Origin: Deltaproteobacteria bacterium GWA2_55_10
Lineage (GTDB): Bacteria; Desulfobacterota; GWC2-55-46
NCBI GenBank assembly: GCA_001797415.1
Contig: MGPL01000113.1
Span: 1 to 12,110 of the forward strand
Length of the DNA stretch: 12,110 nt
Reading direction: 5' to 3'
The notes under the pieces are model-generated. The model searched no databases. It saw nothing but the letters and a program-made list of their open reading frames with translations, and had not been told where the DNA came from. A program made the translations under genes and the position numbers. This document shows, one piece after another, positions 6,587 through 12,110 of the stretch. Positions within the stretch are counted from its first letter, which is position 1; every line of letters begins with the position of its first letter.

Positions 6587-6669
6587 GTCATTGCGAGAAG
6601 CGGCAGCGACGAAGCAATCTCGGTATCTGAATATAAAGAATGAGATTGCTTCGCTCCGCTCGCAATGAC
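6587..6669. repeat. 83-bp double-stem inverted repeat (GTCATTGCGAG type)
   Basis: The outer arms GTCATTGCGAG (6587-6597) and CTCGCAATGAC (6659-6669) are perfect complements over 11 bp. The inner arms GAAGCAATCTC (6611-6621) and GAGATTGCTTC (6642-6652) also match over 11 bp, around a 20-base loop. The spacers differ in length (13 and 6 bases), so the RNA would form a cruciform-like stem with an asymmetric internal loop. Sequences of this ATTGCGAG...GAAGCAATCTC style are, from general memory, dispersed intergenic repeats in several unrelated bacterial groups. It encodes no protein and starts nine bases after the cysH stop. Confidence 0.88.
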
Positions 6670-6692
6670 GGCATTTGCGTATAGGTCCTCAT

Positions 6693-6711
6693 GCCCGGAT
6701 TTTGATCGGGC
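6693..6711. other. small hairpin with GATTTT loop beside copy C
   Basis: GCCCG (6693-6697) pairs with CGGGC (6707-6711) around GATTTTGAT. It abuts the left end of palindromic copy C and resembles the CCCC-GATTTTAACT-GGGG hairpin inside copy A. No T tract follows, so a terminator role is doubtful. Confidence 0.45.
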
Positions 6712-6779
6712 TGCTCAAAAAGCTCCATATGCAAGGCGTCGAGCGACGAGACAACACAGCAGATGGACTTTTTCAGCAG
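6711..6779. repeat. palindromic intergenic element, copy C (inverted)
   Basis: This shortest copy (69 bp) has arms 6711-6732 (CTGCTCAAAAAGCTCC then ATATGC) and 6759-6779 (GCAGATGGAC then TTTTTCAGCAG). It is inverted relative to copies A and B. Its left 33 bases match the reverse of copy B with one mismatch, and only about 26 bases separate the arms. It ends 17 bases before the AGGAGG of sat, so its hairpin lies in the sat leader or at the end of the cysH transcript. Confidence 0.85.
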
Positions 6780-6796
6780 CCTGGCTGAGAATACTT

Positions 6797-6813
6797 AGGA
6801 GGTGGAATAAGTG
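6797..6813 (+). promoter_or_regulatory. ribosome binding site and GTG start of sat
   Basis: AGGAGG (6797-6802) lies eight bases before GTG 6811. It selects this GTG over the out-of-frame GTG at 6803 and explains the start without an ATG. Confidence 0.85.
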
Positions 6814-7974
6814 GAAGGATTGATAAAGCCGCACGGCGGAGTGCTTGTAAACAGGGCGCTCGAAGGCAAGGAGCGCGAAGAGGCTGAGAAGAGGGCCGGG
6901 GGGCTTAAGAAGATAACCCTGAACGACAGGGAGATATCCGACATCGAGATGATATCCATCGGCGCCTTGAGCCCGCTTGAGGGCTTCATGTGCAAGGACG
7001 ACTACCACTCTGTGATGGACACCATGCACCTGAAGAACGGGCTGCCGTGGACAATGCCCATTACGCTCTCCGTGACAAAGGACGAGGCTTCCGTATTGAA
7101 AGAGGGAATGGAAGTAACGCTCGTGAACGGCGAAGGGGTCATCTTGGCCGTCATGAAGATAGACGAGATATTCCCCCATGACAAGGAGAAGGAAGCCATC
7201 CAGGTATACGGCACTGCCGAGGACAAGCACCCCGGCGTGAAAAAGGTATACGAGATGGGGGATATGCTCATCGGCGGGAAGATCTCTCTGATAAAGAGGC
7301 CCGAGCATACGGAGTTTCAGGATGAGAGGCTCGACCCCAGGGATACGAGGGCTCTTTTCATGGAGAAGGGCTGGAAGAGGGTCGTAGGTTTCCAGACCAG
7401 GAACCCCATACACAGGGCGCACGAGTACATCCAGAAATCCGCGCTGGAAATTGTGGACGGCATACTTATCCACCCGCTCGTCGGCGAGACGAAGGGCGAC
7501 GACATCCCGGCCTCGGTGCGCATGAAGTGCTATCACGCGCTCATCGACGGATATTATCCGAAGGACAGGGTGGCCCTCGTCGTGAACCCTGCTGCCATGA
7601 GGTACGCGGGCCCCAAGGAAGCGGTATTCCATGCCCTCATAAGGAAGAACTACGGGTGCACGCACTTTATCATTGGAAGGGACCACGCCGGCGTGGGCAA
7701 CTACTACGGCACCTTTGACGCCCATTACATCTTCGACAATTTCGACCCGCTCGCAATCGGCATAACCCCGCTCTTCTTCGACCACACGTTCTTCTGCAAG
7801 AAGTGCAGCGGTATGGCGTCATACAAGACTTGCCCGCACGACTCCTCTGAGCACGTCATCCTCTCAGGGACAAAGGTGAGGGAGATGCTCCGTACAGGCG
7901 TATACCCGCCGCCCGAGTTCAGCAGGCCCGAGGTCGCCAAAATACTCATCGAGGCGATGCAGGGCCAATCTTAA
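6811..7974 (+). CDS. sat: sulfate adenylyltransferase (ATP sulfurylase), homo-oligomeric type
   Basis: Sat activates sulfate with ATP to give APS and pyrophosphate in the cytoplasm, supplying CysH. The 387-aa chain has the nucleotide- and sulfate-binding QTRNPIHRAH (195-204), the second HxGH-like region GRDHAGVG (289-296) and the closing SGTKVREMLRTGVYPPPEFSRP (352-373). C329, C332 and C341, with H343 nearby, are placed like the zinc ligands of the thermophilic bacterial enzymes. No APS-kinase or PP-loop domain is fused, and the length is normal for the bacterial/archaeal Sat type, distinct from CysDN. It is separated from cysH by 232 bases of repeats but is probably in the same regulon. A hairpin downstream at 7985-8008 likely ends its transcript. 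Sat also works in reverse in dissimilatory or sulfur-oxidising metabolism. The assimilatory cysH beside it favours assimilation here. Confidence 0.96.
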   Translation: MEGLIKPHGGVLVNRALEGKEREEAEKRAGGLKKITLNDREISDIEMISIGALSPLEGFMCKDDYHSVMDTMHLKNGLPWTMPITLSVTKDEASVLKEGMEVTLVNGEGVILAVMKIDEIFPHDKEKEAIQVYGTAEDKHPGVKKVYEMGDMLIGGKISLIKRPEHTEFQDERLDPRDTRALFMEKGWKRVVGFQTRNPIHRAHEYIQKSALEIVDGILIHPLVGETKGDDIPASVRMKCYHALIDGYYPKDRVALVVNPAAMRYAGPKEAVFHALIRKNYGCTHFIIGRDHAGVGNYYGTFDAHYIFDNFDPLAIGITPLFFDHTFFCKKCSGMASYKTCPHDSSEHVILSGTKVREMLRTGVYPPPEFSRPEVAKILIEAMQGQS

Positions 7975-7984
7975 TCGTCTTTGG

Positions 7985-8008
7985 GGCTGCCCCCGAAAGG
8001 GGGCGGCC
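7985..8008 (+). terminator. hairpin after sat, probable terminator
   Basis: GCCCCC (7989-7994) pairs with GGGGGC (7999-8004) around a GAAA tetraloop. GGC/GCC and a T-G wobble extend the stem to about ten pairs. Only four T (8014-8017) follow after a gap, so termination may be weak or Rho-assisted. Confidence 0.62.
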
Positions 8009-8056
8009 TGTCCATTTTAAATCCGTCAAAATATTCAAAGGGGGCTCAGCGTTTTT

Positions 8057-9235
8057 ATGCGTGAGGCCAGGGAAGAATTACTGCGAGTCGCGGACGGCCT
8101 TCAAAAGAGGCTGACCGATCTAAGCGACGATATCCTCAGAAACCCGGAGCTTGGGCTCAAAGAGGAGAAGACCGCTGCAAAGATGCAGGCCCTGCTGAAA
8201 GAGGCAGGCTTCAAGGTAGAGTCTGGTATCGCAGGCATGCCTACCGCCTTCAGGGCGTCGTTGGGCAGCGGCTCACCTAAGATTGCGCTCCTTGCGGAGA
8301 TGGATGCCCTTCCTGAGATAGGCCACGGCTGCGGGCACAATATAGCCGGCACGGCTTCAGCCGGAGCTGGCGCGGCCCTTGCGGCAGTCCTTCCCAAATT
8401 CTTGAAGCCCGGCAGCGGCACGCTCATCGTGCTCGGCACACCGGCTGAGGAGTTGGGCAAGGGCAAGATAGAGATGTGTAAGGCAGGCGTATTTAATGAT
8501 ATCGACGCTGCCATGATGGTCCACGGTTCGTCAAAGAGGAAGGTCGTGAAGAACTTCCTTGGCCTCGTTCGCATCAATTTCGTATTCCACGGAAAGACCA
8601 GCCACGCGGCGGCTTATCCTGAAGAGGGCGTAAACGCGCTCGACGCTGTCATACTCTTCTTTAATTCCGTCGGCCTCCTGAGGCAGCAGCTCAGGGGAGA
8701 CGTTCGCGTTCACGGCATCATCACCGACGGCGGCAAGGCCCCGAACATAATCCCGGAGAGGGCTGCGGCCAGTTTTTATGTAAGGGCAAAGGACCTCTTG
8801 GAGCTGGCATCGGTAAAGGAGAGGGTAATCAACTGCGCGAAGGGAGCGGCCGTGTCTGCTGGCTGCACAATGGACTTTGCCGAAGTCGGCGACCTCAACG
8901 CGCCCATGAAGATAAACCAGGCTTTCGCCAATGTATACAGGAGGTCTTTATGGCATCTCGGCCTCTCTGAAGAGGAGGACGCGCCTGAAAAGAGCGCGGG
9001 CTCTTCGGATATCGGGAACGTATCCCAGATTATACCCGCCATACACCCGCACGTGCCAATACGGAAAGGCATCAACATCCATACCCGCGAGTTCGCGGAC
9101 GCGACTTGTTCGCCGGACGGGCACAGGGCGCTCATGGAAGGCGTAAAGGCGCTTGGGCTGACAGTTCTGGAACTACTTTTCGAGCCCGGCGCGCTCCAGG
9201 CCGTAAAAAAAGACTTCTCGGAGGCTTCAGACTGA
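8057..9235 (+). CDS. M20-family amidohydrolase/peptidase (AbgB/PM20D2-like)
   Basis: This is a cytoplasmic binuclear metal hydrolase of 392 aa that should cleave N-acyl or amide bonds of amino-acid derivatives. Metal-site motifs are GHGCGHN (89-95, C92 and H94), GTPAEE (127-132), H156 in MMVHGSS and the late IHTREFA (341-347). Asp83 in EMDALPE is the bridging-loop position of the family. Residues about 175-280, starting FHGKTSHAA (177-185), form the lid or dimerisation domain. The ATG at 8057 lies 12 bases after an AAAGGGGG run, with no better start nearby. The Cys-for-His at the first metal position (GCGH) is usual for the amidohydrolase branch of M20D. It is flanked by a hairpin on each side, so it looks like a single-gene unit. 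Nothing in the sequence links it to sulfur assimilation. The real substrate (N-acetyl amino acid, dipeptide or aminobenzoyl-glutamate) is unknown. Confidence 0.9.
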   Translation: MREAREELLRVADGLQKRLTDLSDDILRNPELGLKEEKTAAKMQALLKEAGFKVESGIAGMPTAFRASLGSGSPKIALLAEMDALPEIGHGCGHNIAGTASAGAGAALAAVLPKFLKPGSGTLIVLGTPAEELGKGKIEMCKAGVFNDIDAAMMVHGSSKRKVVKNFLGLVRINFVFHGKTSHAAAYPEEGVNALDAVILFFNSVGLLRQQLRGDVRVHGIITDGGKAPNIIPERAAASFYVRAKDLLELASVKERVINCAKGAAVSAGCTMDFAEVGDLNAPMKINQAFANVYRRSLWHLGLSEEEDAPEKSAGSSDIGNVSQIIPAIHPHVPIRKGINIHTREFADATCSPDGHRALMEGVKALGLTVLELLFEPGALQAVKKDFSEASD

Positions 9236-9255
9236 AGCCGCTATTCCCGATGAGC

Positions 9256-9283
9256 CTTTCATGTGCGCAGGCGCACATGAAAG
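9256..9283. promoter_or_regulatory. perfect 13-bp inverted repeat (hairpin or operator)
   Basis: CTTTCATGTGCGC (9256-9268) and GCGCACATGAAAG (9271-9283) are exact reverse complements separated by AG. It lies 20 bases after the M20 stop and lacks a T tract on either side. It could be the 3' hairpin of the M20 transcript or a binding site for a dimeric regulator. The sequence alone does not decide. Confidence 0.75.
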
Positions 9284-9359
9284 CGCCCCTGTCCATGCTA
9301 TAGACCCGGTAGCGCCCAAGTCTTGTTTTTGTTTGTCCGACCTGCCACTCTGCATGAGA

Positions 9360-9386
9360 AAGACCTGAAAAATTAAGGTCTTCAGG
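9360..9386. other. pair of overlapping inverted repeats upstream of the promoter
   Basis: AAGACCT (9360-9366) can pair with AGGTCTT (9376-9382). Alternatively, CCTGAA (9364-9369) can pair with TTCAGG (9381-9386). The pairings exclude each other. They lie just upstream of the candidate -35 box, so an operator is as likely as an RNA structure. Confidence 0.4.
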
Positions 9387-9399
9387 CAGGCGCCTCAAA

Positions 9400-9428
9400 T
9401 GGACTTGGCCCATGAAATGTGGTATAAG
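9400..9428 (+). promoter_or_regulatory. candidate sigma70 promoter of the exported-protein operon
   Basis: TGGACT (9400-9405, four of six to TTGACA) and TATAAG (9423-9428, five of six to TATAAT) are 17 bases apart. The expected transcript start, near 9435, gives a leader of about 55 bases to ATG 9491. It is the best promoter-like sequence I noticed in the gaps. Confidence 0.55.
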
Positions 9429-9490
9429 TTTGTAAGTACGATCCCCATTTGGTTTTAAAATCGCTGGGCAGCCGGAAAACGGAGGCTTAC

Positions 9491-10648
9491 ATGATCGAAT
9501 GGAAACGGGCCCTCGGGCCGTCGACCCTTCTTCTCTTTGGAACCCTCATCTTCATCCTTCAATTATTCATATCAAGCAACTCCCTTGCATCTGAAAAGGC
9601 CATGACCGTAGAGGCAACGGGCTTTGCGGCCATTGCGGACTCCAATACGGTGGTCGCCAGGGACAGCGCCACAGCCGACGCATTGAGAAAAGCCGTGGAG
9701 CAGACCGTCGGCGCTTTTGTGTCTTCAGATACGGTCGTTGAGAGCTACGAGGTGCTCCGTGACAGCATCTATACCCGCACTGAAGGCTATGTGAAGAGCT
9801 ATGCTATTATTGGCGAATCCCAGGCAGACGGCGCCTATACGGTGAAGGTCAGGGCCATCGTGGCATCCGGCGAGGTCGAGGACGAGCTCGACGCGCTTGG
9901 CCTCATACAGAGAAAGGCCCAGAGGCCCAGGGTGCTCTTCATGATAGCGGAGAAGAGGCTCGGCAAGGACAGTCAATCATGGTCCGGAAGCGAGGAGGAA
10001 GCGGCATCTTCAGAAGTCTCTTTAAAGGAGACTTTTCTCTCAAAGGGATTCAGCGTCGTTGCTGCAACAAAGGATAGCAAGGACGATTTCTTTTCCAGCG
10101 CCGAGGGTCTTACAATTGACGACGCGAGGAAGGCGGGTGAACGCTCTGGCGCCGGAATAGTCGTATTCGGAAAGGCGACTGTGCGGGACGGCCCAAGGTC
10201 GGCGTCGTTCGTGACGATATTTTTCGCCGATATAAGCGCGGAGGCTGTCCGCGTCGACGACGGCAGTGTGCTTGCCGCCGCTGAAGGCCACGGCATCGCA
10301 AGGCACATCTCAAGCTCTATTGGCAGGGCAGACGCCATCACAAAGGCCTCCAGGGAGCTATCGGACGCCCTCATAAAACAGATAACCGCGAAGTGGGCGG
10401 GCCAGGACCTTGTAATTATTACGCTCAAGGGGGCGCCGTACGAGAAGGCGGTCGAGTTCAAGAGGCTCCTGAGGTCGAGGATAAGGGGGGTGGATGCGGT
10501 CTACCAGAGGCGCTTTGAAGGGACCGACACTGCCTTTGAGGTCGAATCGAAGATACCTGCACAGGCCATAGCCGACGAGATATCAAGGCAGGGCTACAAG
10601 GTCATAGGCGCTACGGGGAACACCATCGAGGTGGAGGCCGGCAACTGA
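9491..10648 (+). CDS. exported FlgT-like protein with TolB-like middle region
   Basis: A periplasmic protein of 385 aa is predicted from ATG 9491, which has GGAGG at 9481-9485. The frame stays open further upstream, but only a TTG at 9449 without a good binding site is available there. A signal peptide covers residues 1-33 (hydrophobic 11-28, likely cut after SLA). Residues 38-125, beginning TVEATGFAAIAD and containing ARDSATADALRKAVEQTVG, resemble the N-terminal domain of Vibrio FlgT. Residues 147-275 look like the alternating strands and helices of a TolB-N/CsgG-like domain (PRVLFMIAEKRLG, then AGIVVFGKATV). Residues 304-383 form a third alpha/beta segment, perhaps ferredoxin-like. No flagellar genes are nearby, so a flagellar role is doubtful. 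It heads an operon with two lipoprotein genes, suggesting an outer-membrane or periplasmic complex. Confidence 0.75.
   Translation: MIEWKRALGPSTLLLFGTLIFILQLFISSNSLASEKAMTVEATGFAAIADSNTVVARDSATADALRKAVEQTVGAFVSSDTVVESYEVLRDSIYTRTEGYVKSYAIIGESQADGAYTVKVRAIVASGEVEDELDALGLIQRKAQRPRVLFMIAEKRLGKDSQSWSGSEEEAASSEVSLKETFLSKGFSVVAATKDSKDDFFSSAEGLTIDDARKAGERSGAGIVVFGKATVRDGPRSASFVTIFFADISAEAVRVDDGSVLAAAEGHGIARHISSSIGRADAITKASRELSDALIKQITAKWAGQDLVIITLKGAPYEKAVEFKRLLRSRIRGVDAVYQRRFEGTDTAFEVESKIPAQAIADEISRQGYKVIGATGNTIEVEAGN
10633..10647 (+). promoter_or_regulatory. ribosome binding site and non-canonical CTG start of the DUF799 gene
   Basis: GGAGG (10633-10637) lies seven bases before CTG 10645-10647, which overlaps the upstream TGA as CTGA. 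No in-frame ATG, GTG or TTG exists between the preceding in-frame stop (10537-10539) and the GTG at 10771. That GTG would remove the lipoprotein signal. Confidence 0.6.
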
Positions 10649-11430
10649 GTTACGCTGCATCGTTCAGGAATCTGCTGCTCTGCCTTGCGCTCCTTGCAAT
10701 AACCGCAGCGTGCTCGGCGCATATACCGAAGTATCCGCCGAACCTCTCCACCCCGGTATATTCGGTAGCGGTGCTGCCCTTTTATAACGCCACCAACGAC
10801 GTCGGCGGGCCAAAGGCCATAAGGGAGGAGTTCCAGAAGAGGATACAGCACAGGCATTACAATGTGATGCCTCTGAAAGATGTCGACGAGCTGCTGCTTA
10901 ACCAGACGGGCATAACGCTCGGCTCCCAGCTGGAGCTCACAAACCCTGCGCAGCTCGGAGAGGCGCTCGGGGTCGACGGCGTCATCTACGGGTATGTCCT
11001 TAACTTCGACGATATTACTACAGGCGTATATAATGTCAAAAAGGTGAGGGCTGGCTTTAAGCTGGTGGATACGCGGACAGGCCGGGTAGTGTGGTCGAGA
11101 GGCCTGGGCGTAAAGCGCGTTATCGCCGGAAGCAAGGCAGGAGTGGGAGTCACTATCTATAAGGAAGCAAAGGACGACGCGCTGGATTATTACAGCACGA
11201 TCAAGGGCCTTGATGAGATAGAAGGTCTCAATGACTGGCACATCATATTCGCCGGCGCTACGGAAAAGGTCGAGGACGCGGCCATCATCTCGCTTGGCGA
11301 GAAGTTGATAACCAAGGCTTTGGGCGTGCACCTCTGGCTTGAGACCGACAGCATGATGGACAGGGTCATGGCAGGGCTTCCGTCAGGGCCGGGCAGGCCC
11401 GTTGCCCCCGATGTCCCGATGTCCCCGTGA
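10645..11430 (+). CDS. DUF799/GNA1162-family outer-membrane lipoprotein
   Basis: From CTG 10645 the product is 261 aa. A short signal peptide with NLLLCLALLAITAAC (9-23) places the lipidated cysteine at C23. The mature part starts with a YSVAVLPFYN strand (39-48) and GGPKAIREEFQKRI (54-67). It continues with LLNQTGITLGSQL (84-96), LGEALGVDGVIYGYV (104-118) and DTRTGRVVWSRG (142-153), the pattern of the DUF799 family that includes Neisseria GNA1162. In Neisseria and other bacteria this family sits beside CsgG-like and DUF4810 lipoprotein genes. A CsgG-like gene follows here after 25 nt. Starting at the GTG at 10771 instead would delete the signal peptide, the lipobox and half of the first strand, so it is unlikely. 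A sequencing error replacing ATG cannot be excluded. The last 15 residues are rich in proline and glycine. The biochemical role of the family is unknown. Confidence 0.82.
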   Translation: MSYAASFRNLLLCLALLAITAACSAHIPKYPPNLSTPVYSVAVLPFYNATNDVGGPKAIREEFQKRIQHRHYNVMPLKDVDELLLNQTGITLGSQLELTNPAQLGEALGVDGVIYGYVLNFDDITTGVYNVKKVRAGFKLVDTRTGRVVWSRGLGVKRVIAGSKAGVGVTIYKEAKDDALDYYSTIKGLDEIEGLNDWHIIFAGATEKVEDAAIISLGEKLITKALGVHLWLETDSMMDRVMAGLPSGPGRPVAPDVPMSP

Positions 11431-11455
11431 TATGGATTTCAAAGGAGGATAGGAG

Positions 11456-12110
11456 ATGAGAATAAAGGCAAAGGCAGGTTTTCTGGCAATATCGGCGCTG
11501 GTGTTCGCGGGGCTCATATCAGGCTGCGGCATAAAGACGACCGGGGCCGTGAAGGACGACGTAACGCTCACTGACCAGACAAAGAAGCTCGAAGAGGCCG
11601 GGGCAAAGTACAGGGGCCCCGAGTATAATGTGGCCATACTGGAATTTGAGAACAAGACCCCGAGCAAGACCATCGGCGTCGGCGAGGCCGCGACCGACAT
11701 ACTGCGGACCATAGTAAAGCAGACCGGCCTTGAGCCCATAGTCGTTACAAAGGGAGAGCTCAAGGAGCAGGACAGGCTCATTGAATTACAGCAGACAGGC
11801 GTAGTAAAGAAGGGGAAGAAGGACGCCGCGGAAGGATACGATTCGCTGGACTTCAGGATAACCGGCTCTGTTACGGCCTATCACGAGCTTGAGGAATCGT
11901 CCGATACGCTCCTCACCCAGAAGAAGAAGCACATAGCGAGGGTTCAGGTCGATTACGCCCTTGTCGATGTCGCGTCCGGAAAGAGCCTGGTGGCGGAGTC
12001 CGGCATGGGCGAGTACTCGAAGAGCACGAGCGGCGTGCTGGGCCTGGGGGCAAAGTCCACGGCCGACCCCGGGCTTCGCGACGGGGCGCTCCGCGACGCG
12101 CTGTCAAAGG
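11456..12110 (+). CDS. CsgG-family lipoprotein (3' end beyond the window)
   Basis: This gene is open from ATG 11456 to the window edge, with 218 codons visible and no stop. GGAGG at 11444-11448 gives a seven-base spacing. The signal peptide ends in a lipobox LISGC, making C24 the lipidated residue. NVAILEFENKTPSKTIGVGEAATDI (58-82) is the first strand and helix of the CsgG fold, followed by LEPIVVTKGELKEQDRLIELQQTG (92-115). FRITGSVTAYHELEE (133-147) and VQVDYALVDVASGKSLVAESG (163-183) are the next strands. In curli systems CsgG forms a nonameric outer-membrane secretion channel. Most CsgG-family lipoproteins elsewhere have no curli partners, and no csgA, csgB, csgE or csgF gene is visible here. 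Together with DUF799 it matches the GNA1162-type cluster, so an envelope complex is likelier than curli secretion. A DUF4810 gene may follow outside the window. Confidence 0.85.
   Translation, partial: MRIKAKAGFLAISALVFAGLISGCGIKTTGAVKDDVTLTDQTKKLEEAGAKYRGPEYNVAILEFENKTPSKTIGVGEAATDILRTIVKQTGLEPIVVTKGELKEQDRLIELQQTGVVKKGKKDAAEGYDSLDFRITGSVTAYHELEESSDTLLTQKKKHIARVQVDYALVDVASGKSLVAESGMGEYSKSTSGVLGLGAKSTADPGLRDGALRDALSK

Noticed and set aside
6715..7785. A 356-codon minus-strand open frame opposite sat
   Set aside because: It lies entirely opposite sat and copy C. Its translation is low in complexity and like no known family, as expected for the antisense of a GC-rich gene.
9396..9409. Remnant of the palindromic element (AAGTCCAT in reverse) before the exported operon
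   Set aside because: Only eight bases match and no second arm is present, so chance is sufficient.
9404..9428. Sigma54-type promoter around TTGGCC
   Set aside because: The GG...GC spacing and the -12 TTGCA element do not match. The sigma70 reading with a 17-base spacer fits better.
11409..11424. Tandem CGATGTCC repeat at the end of the DUF799 gene
   Set aside because: Two 8-bp units near the stop codon are easily chance in a proline-rich tail and have no evident function.

Overview
The window is a stretch of bacterial chromosome of moderately high GC, densely coded on the + strand only. It holds twelve complete or partial protein genes plus a possible upstream gene tail. Two predicted lipoproteins, a signal-peptide protein and a CsgG-family gene point to a Gram-negative envelope. 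Heavy use of ATA (Ile) and AGG (Arg), the APS-reductase type of CysH and the intergenic palindromic repeats are compatible with an uncultured Desulfobacterota/Nitrospirota-like lineage. That placement is a guess from general impression, not from a search.

Bases 1-7974 are a sulfur-assimilation region. First come a CysM-like cysteine synthase, a JAMM/Mec+-type metallopeptidase and, past an intergenic repeat and a terminator, a ThiF/MoeB-type E1 enzyme. These three are the parts of a sulfur-carrier-protein route to cysteine (CysO type), but the small carrier itself is not in the window. A tightly packed block follows: an unassigned radical SAM protein with a non-canonical cysteine motif, an SLC13/DASS-type anion transporter, a UspA-like protein and an APS-type CysH. 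Sat (ATP sulfurylase) lies just beyond a second repeat-filled gap. A plausible flow is sulfate uptake (SLC13), APS (Sat), sulfite (CysH), sulfide (enzyme not in the window), carrier thiocarboxylate (ThiF-type E1), and finally cysteine (CysM plus Mec).

Bases 8057-9235 encode an M20 amidohydrolase with no evident link to its neighbours. A 255-base gap follows with a perfect 13-bp palindrome and a sigma70-like promoter. From 9491 to the window end runs an exported-protein operon: a FlgT-like periplasmic protein, a DUF799/GNA1162-family lipoprotein that appears to start at a CTG codon overlapping the previous stop, and a CsgG-family lipoprotein cut by the window end.

The gaps after mec, thiF and cysH each carry a copy (one inverted) of a palindromic element with about 21-nt imperfect terminal inverted repeats. 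The gap after cysH also has an unrelated 83-bp double-stem inverted repeat. No tRNA, rRNA, CRISPR array, transposase or prophage gene was seen, and no gap between genes exceeds 300 bases.
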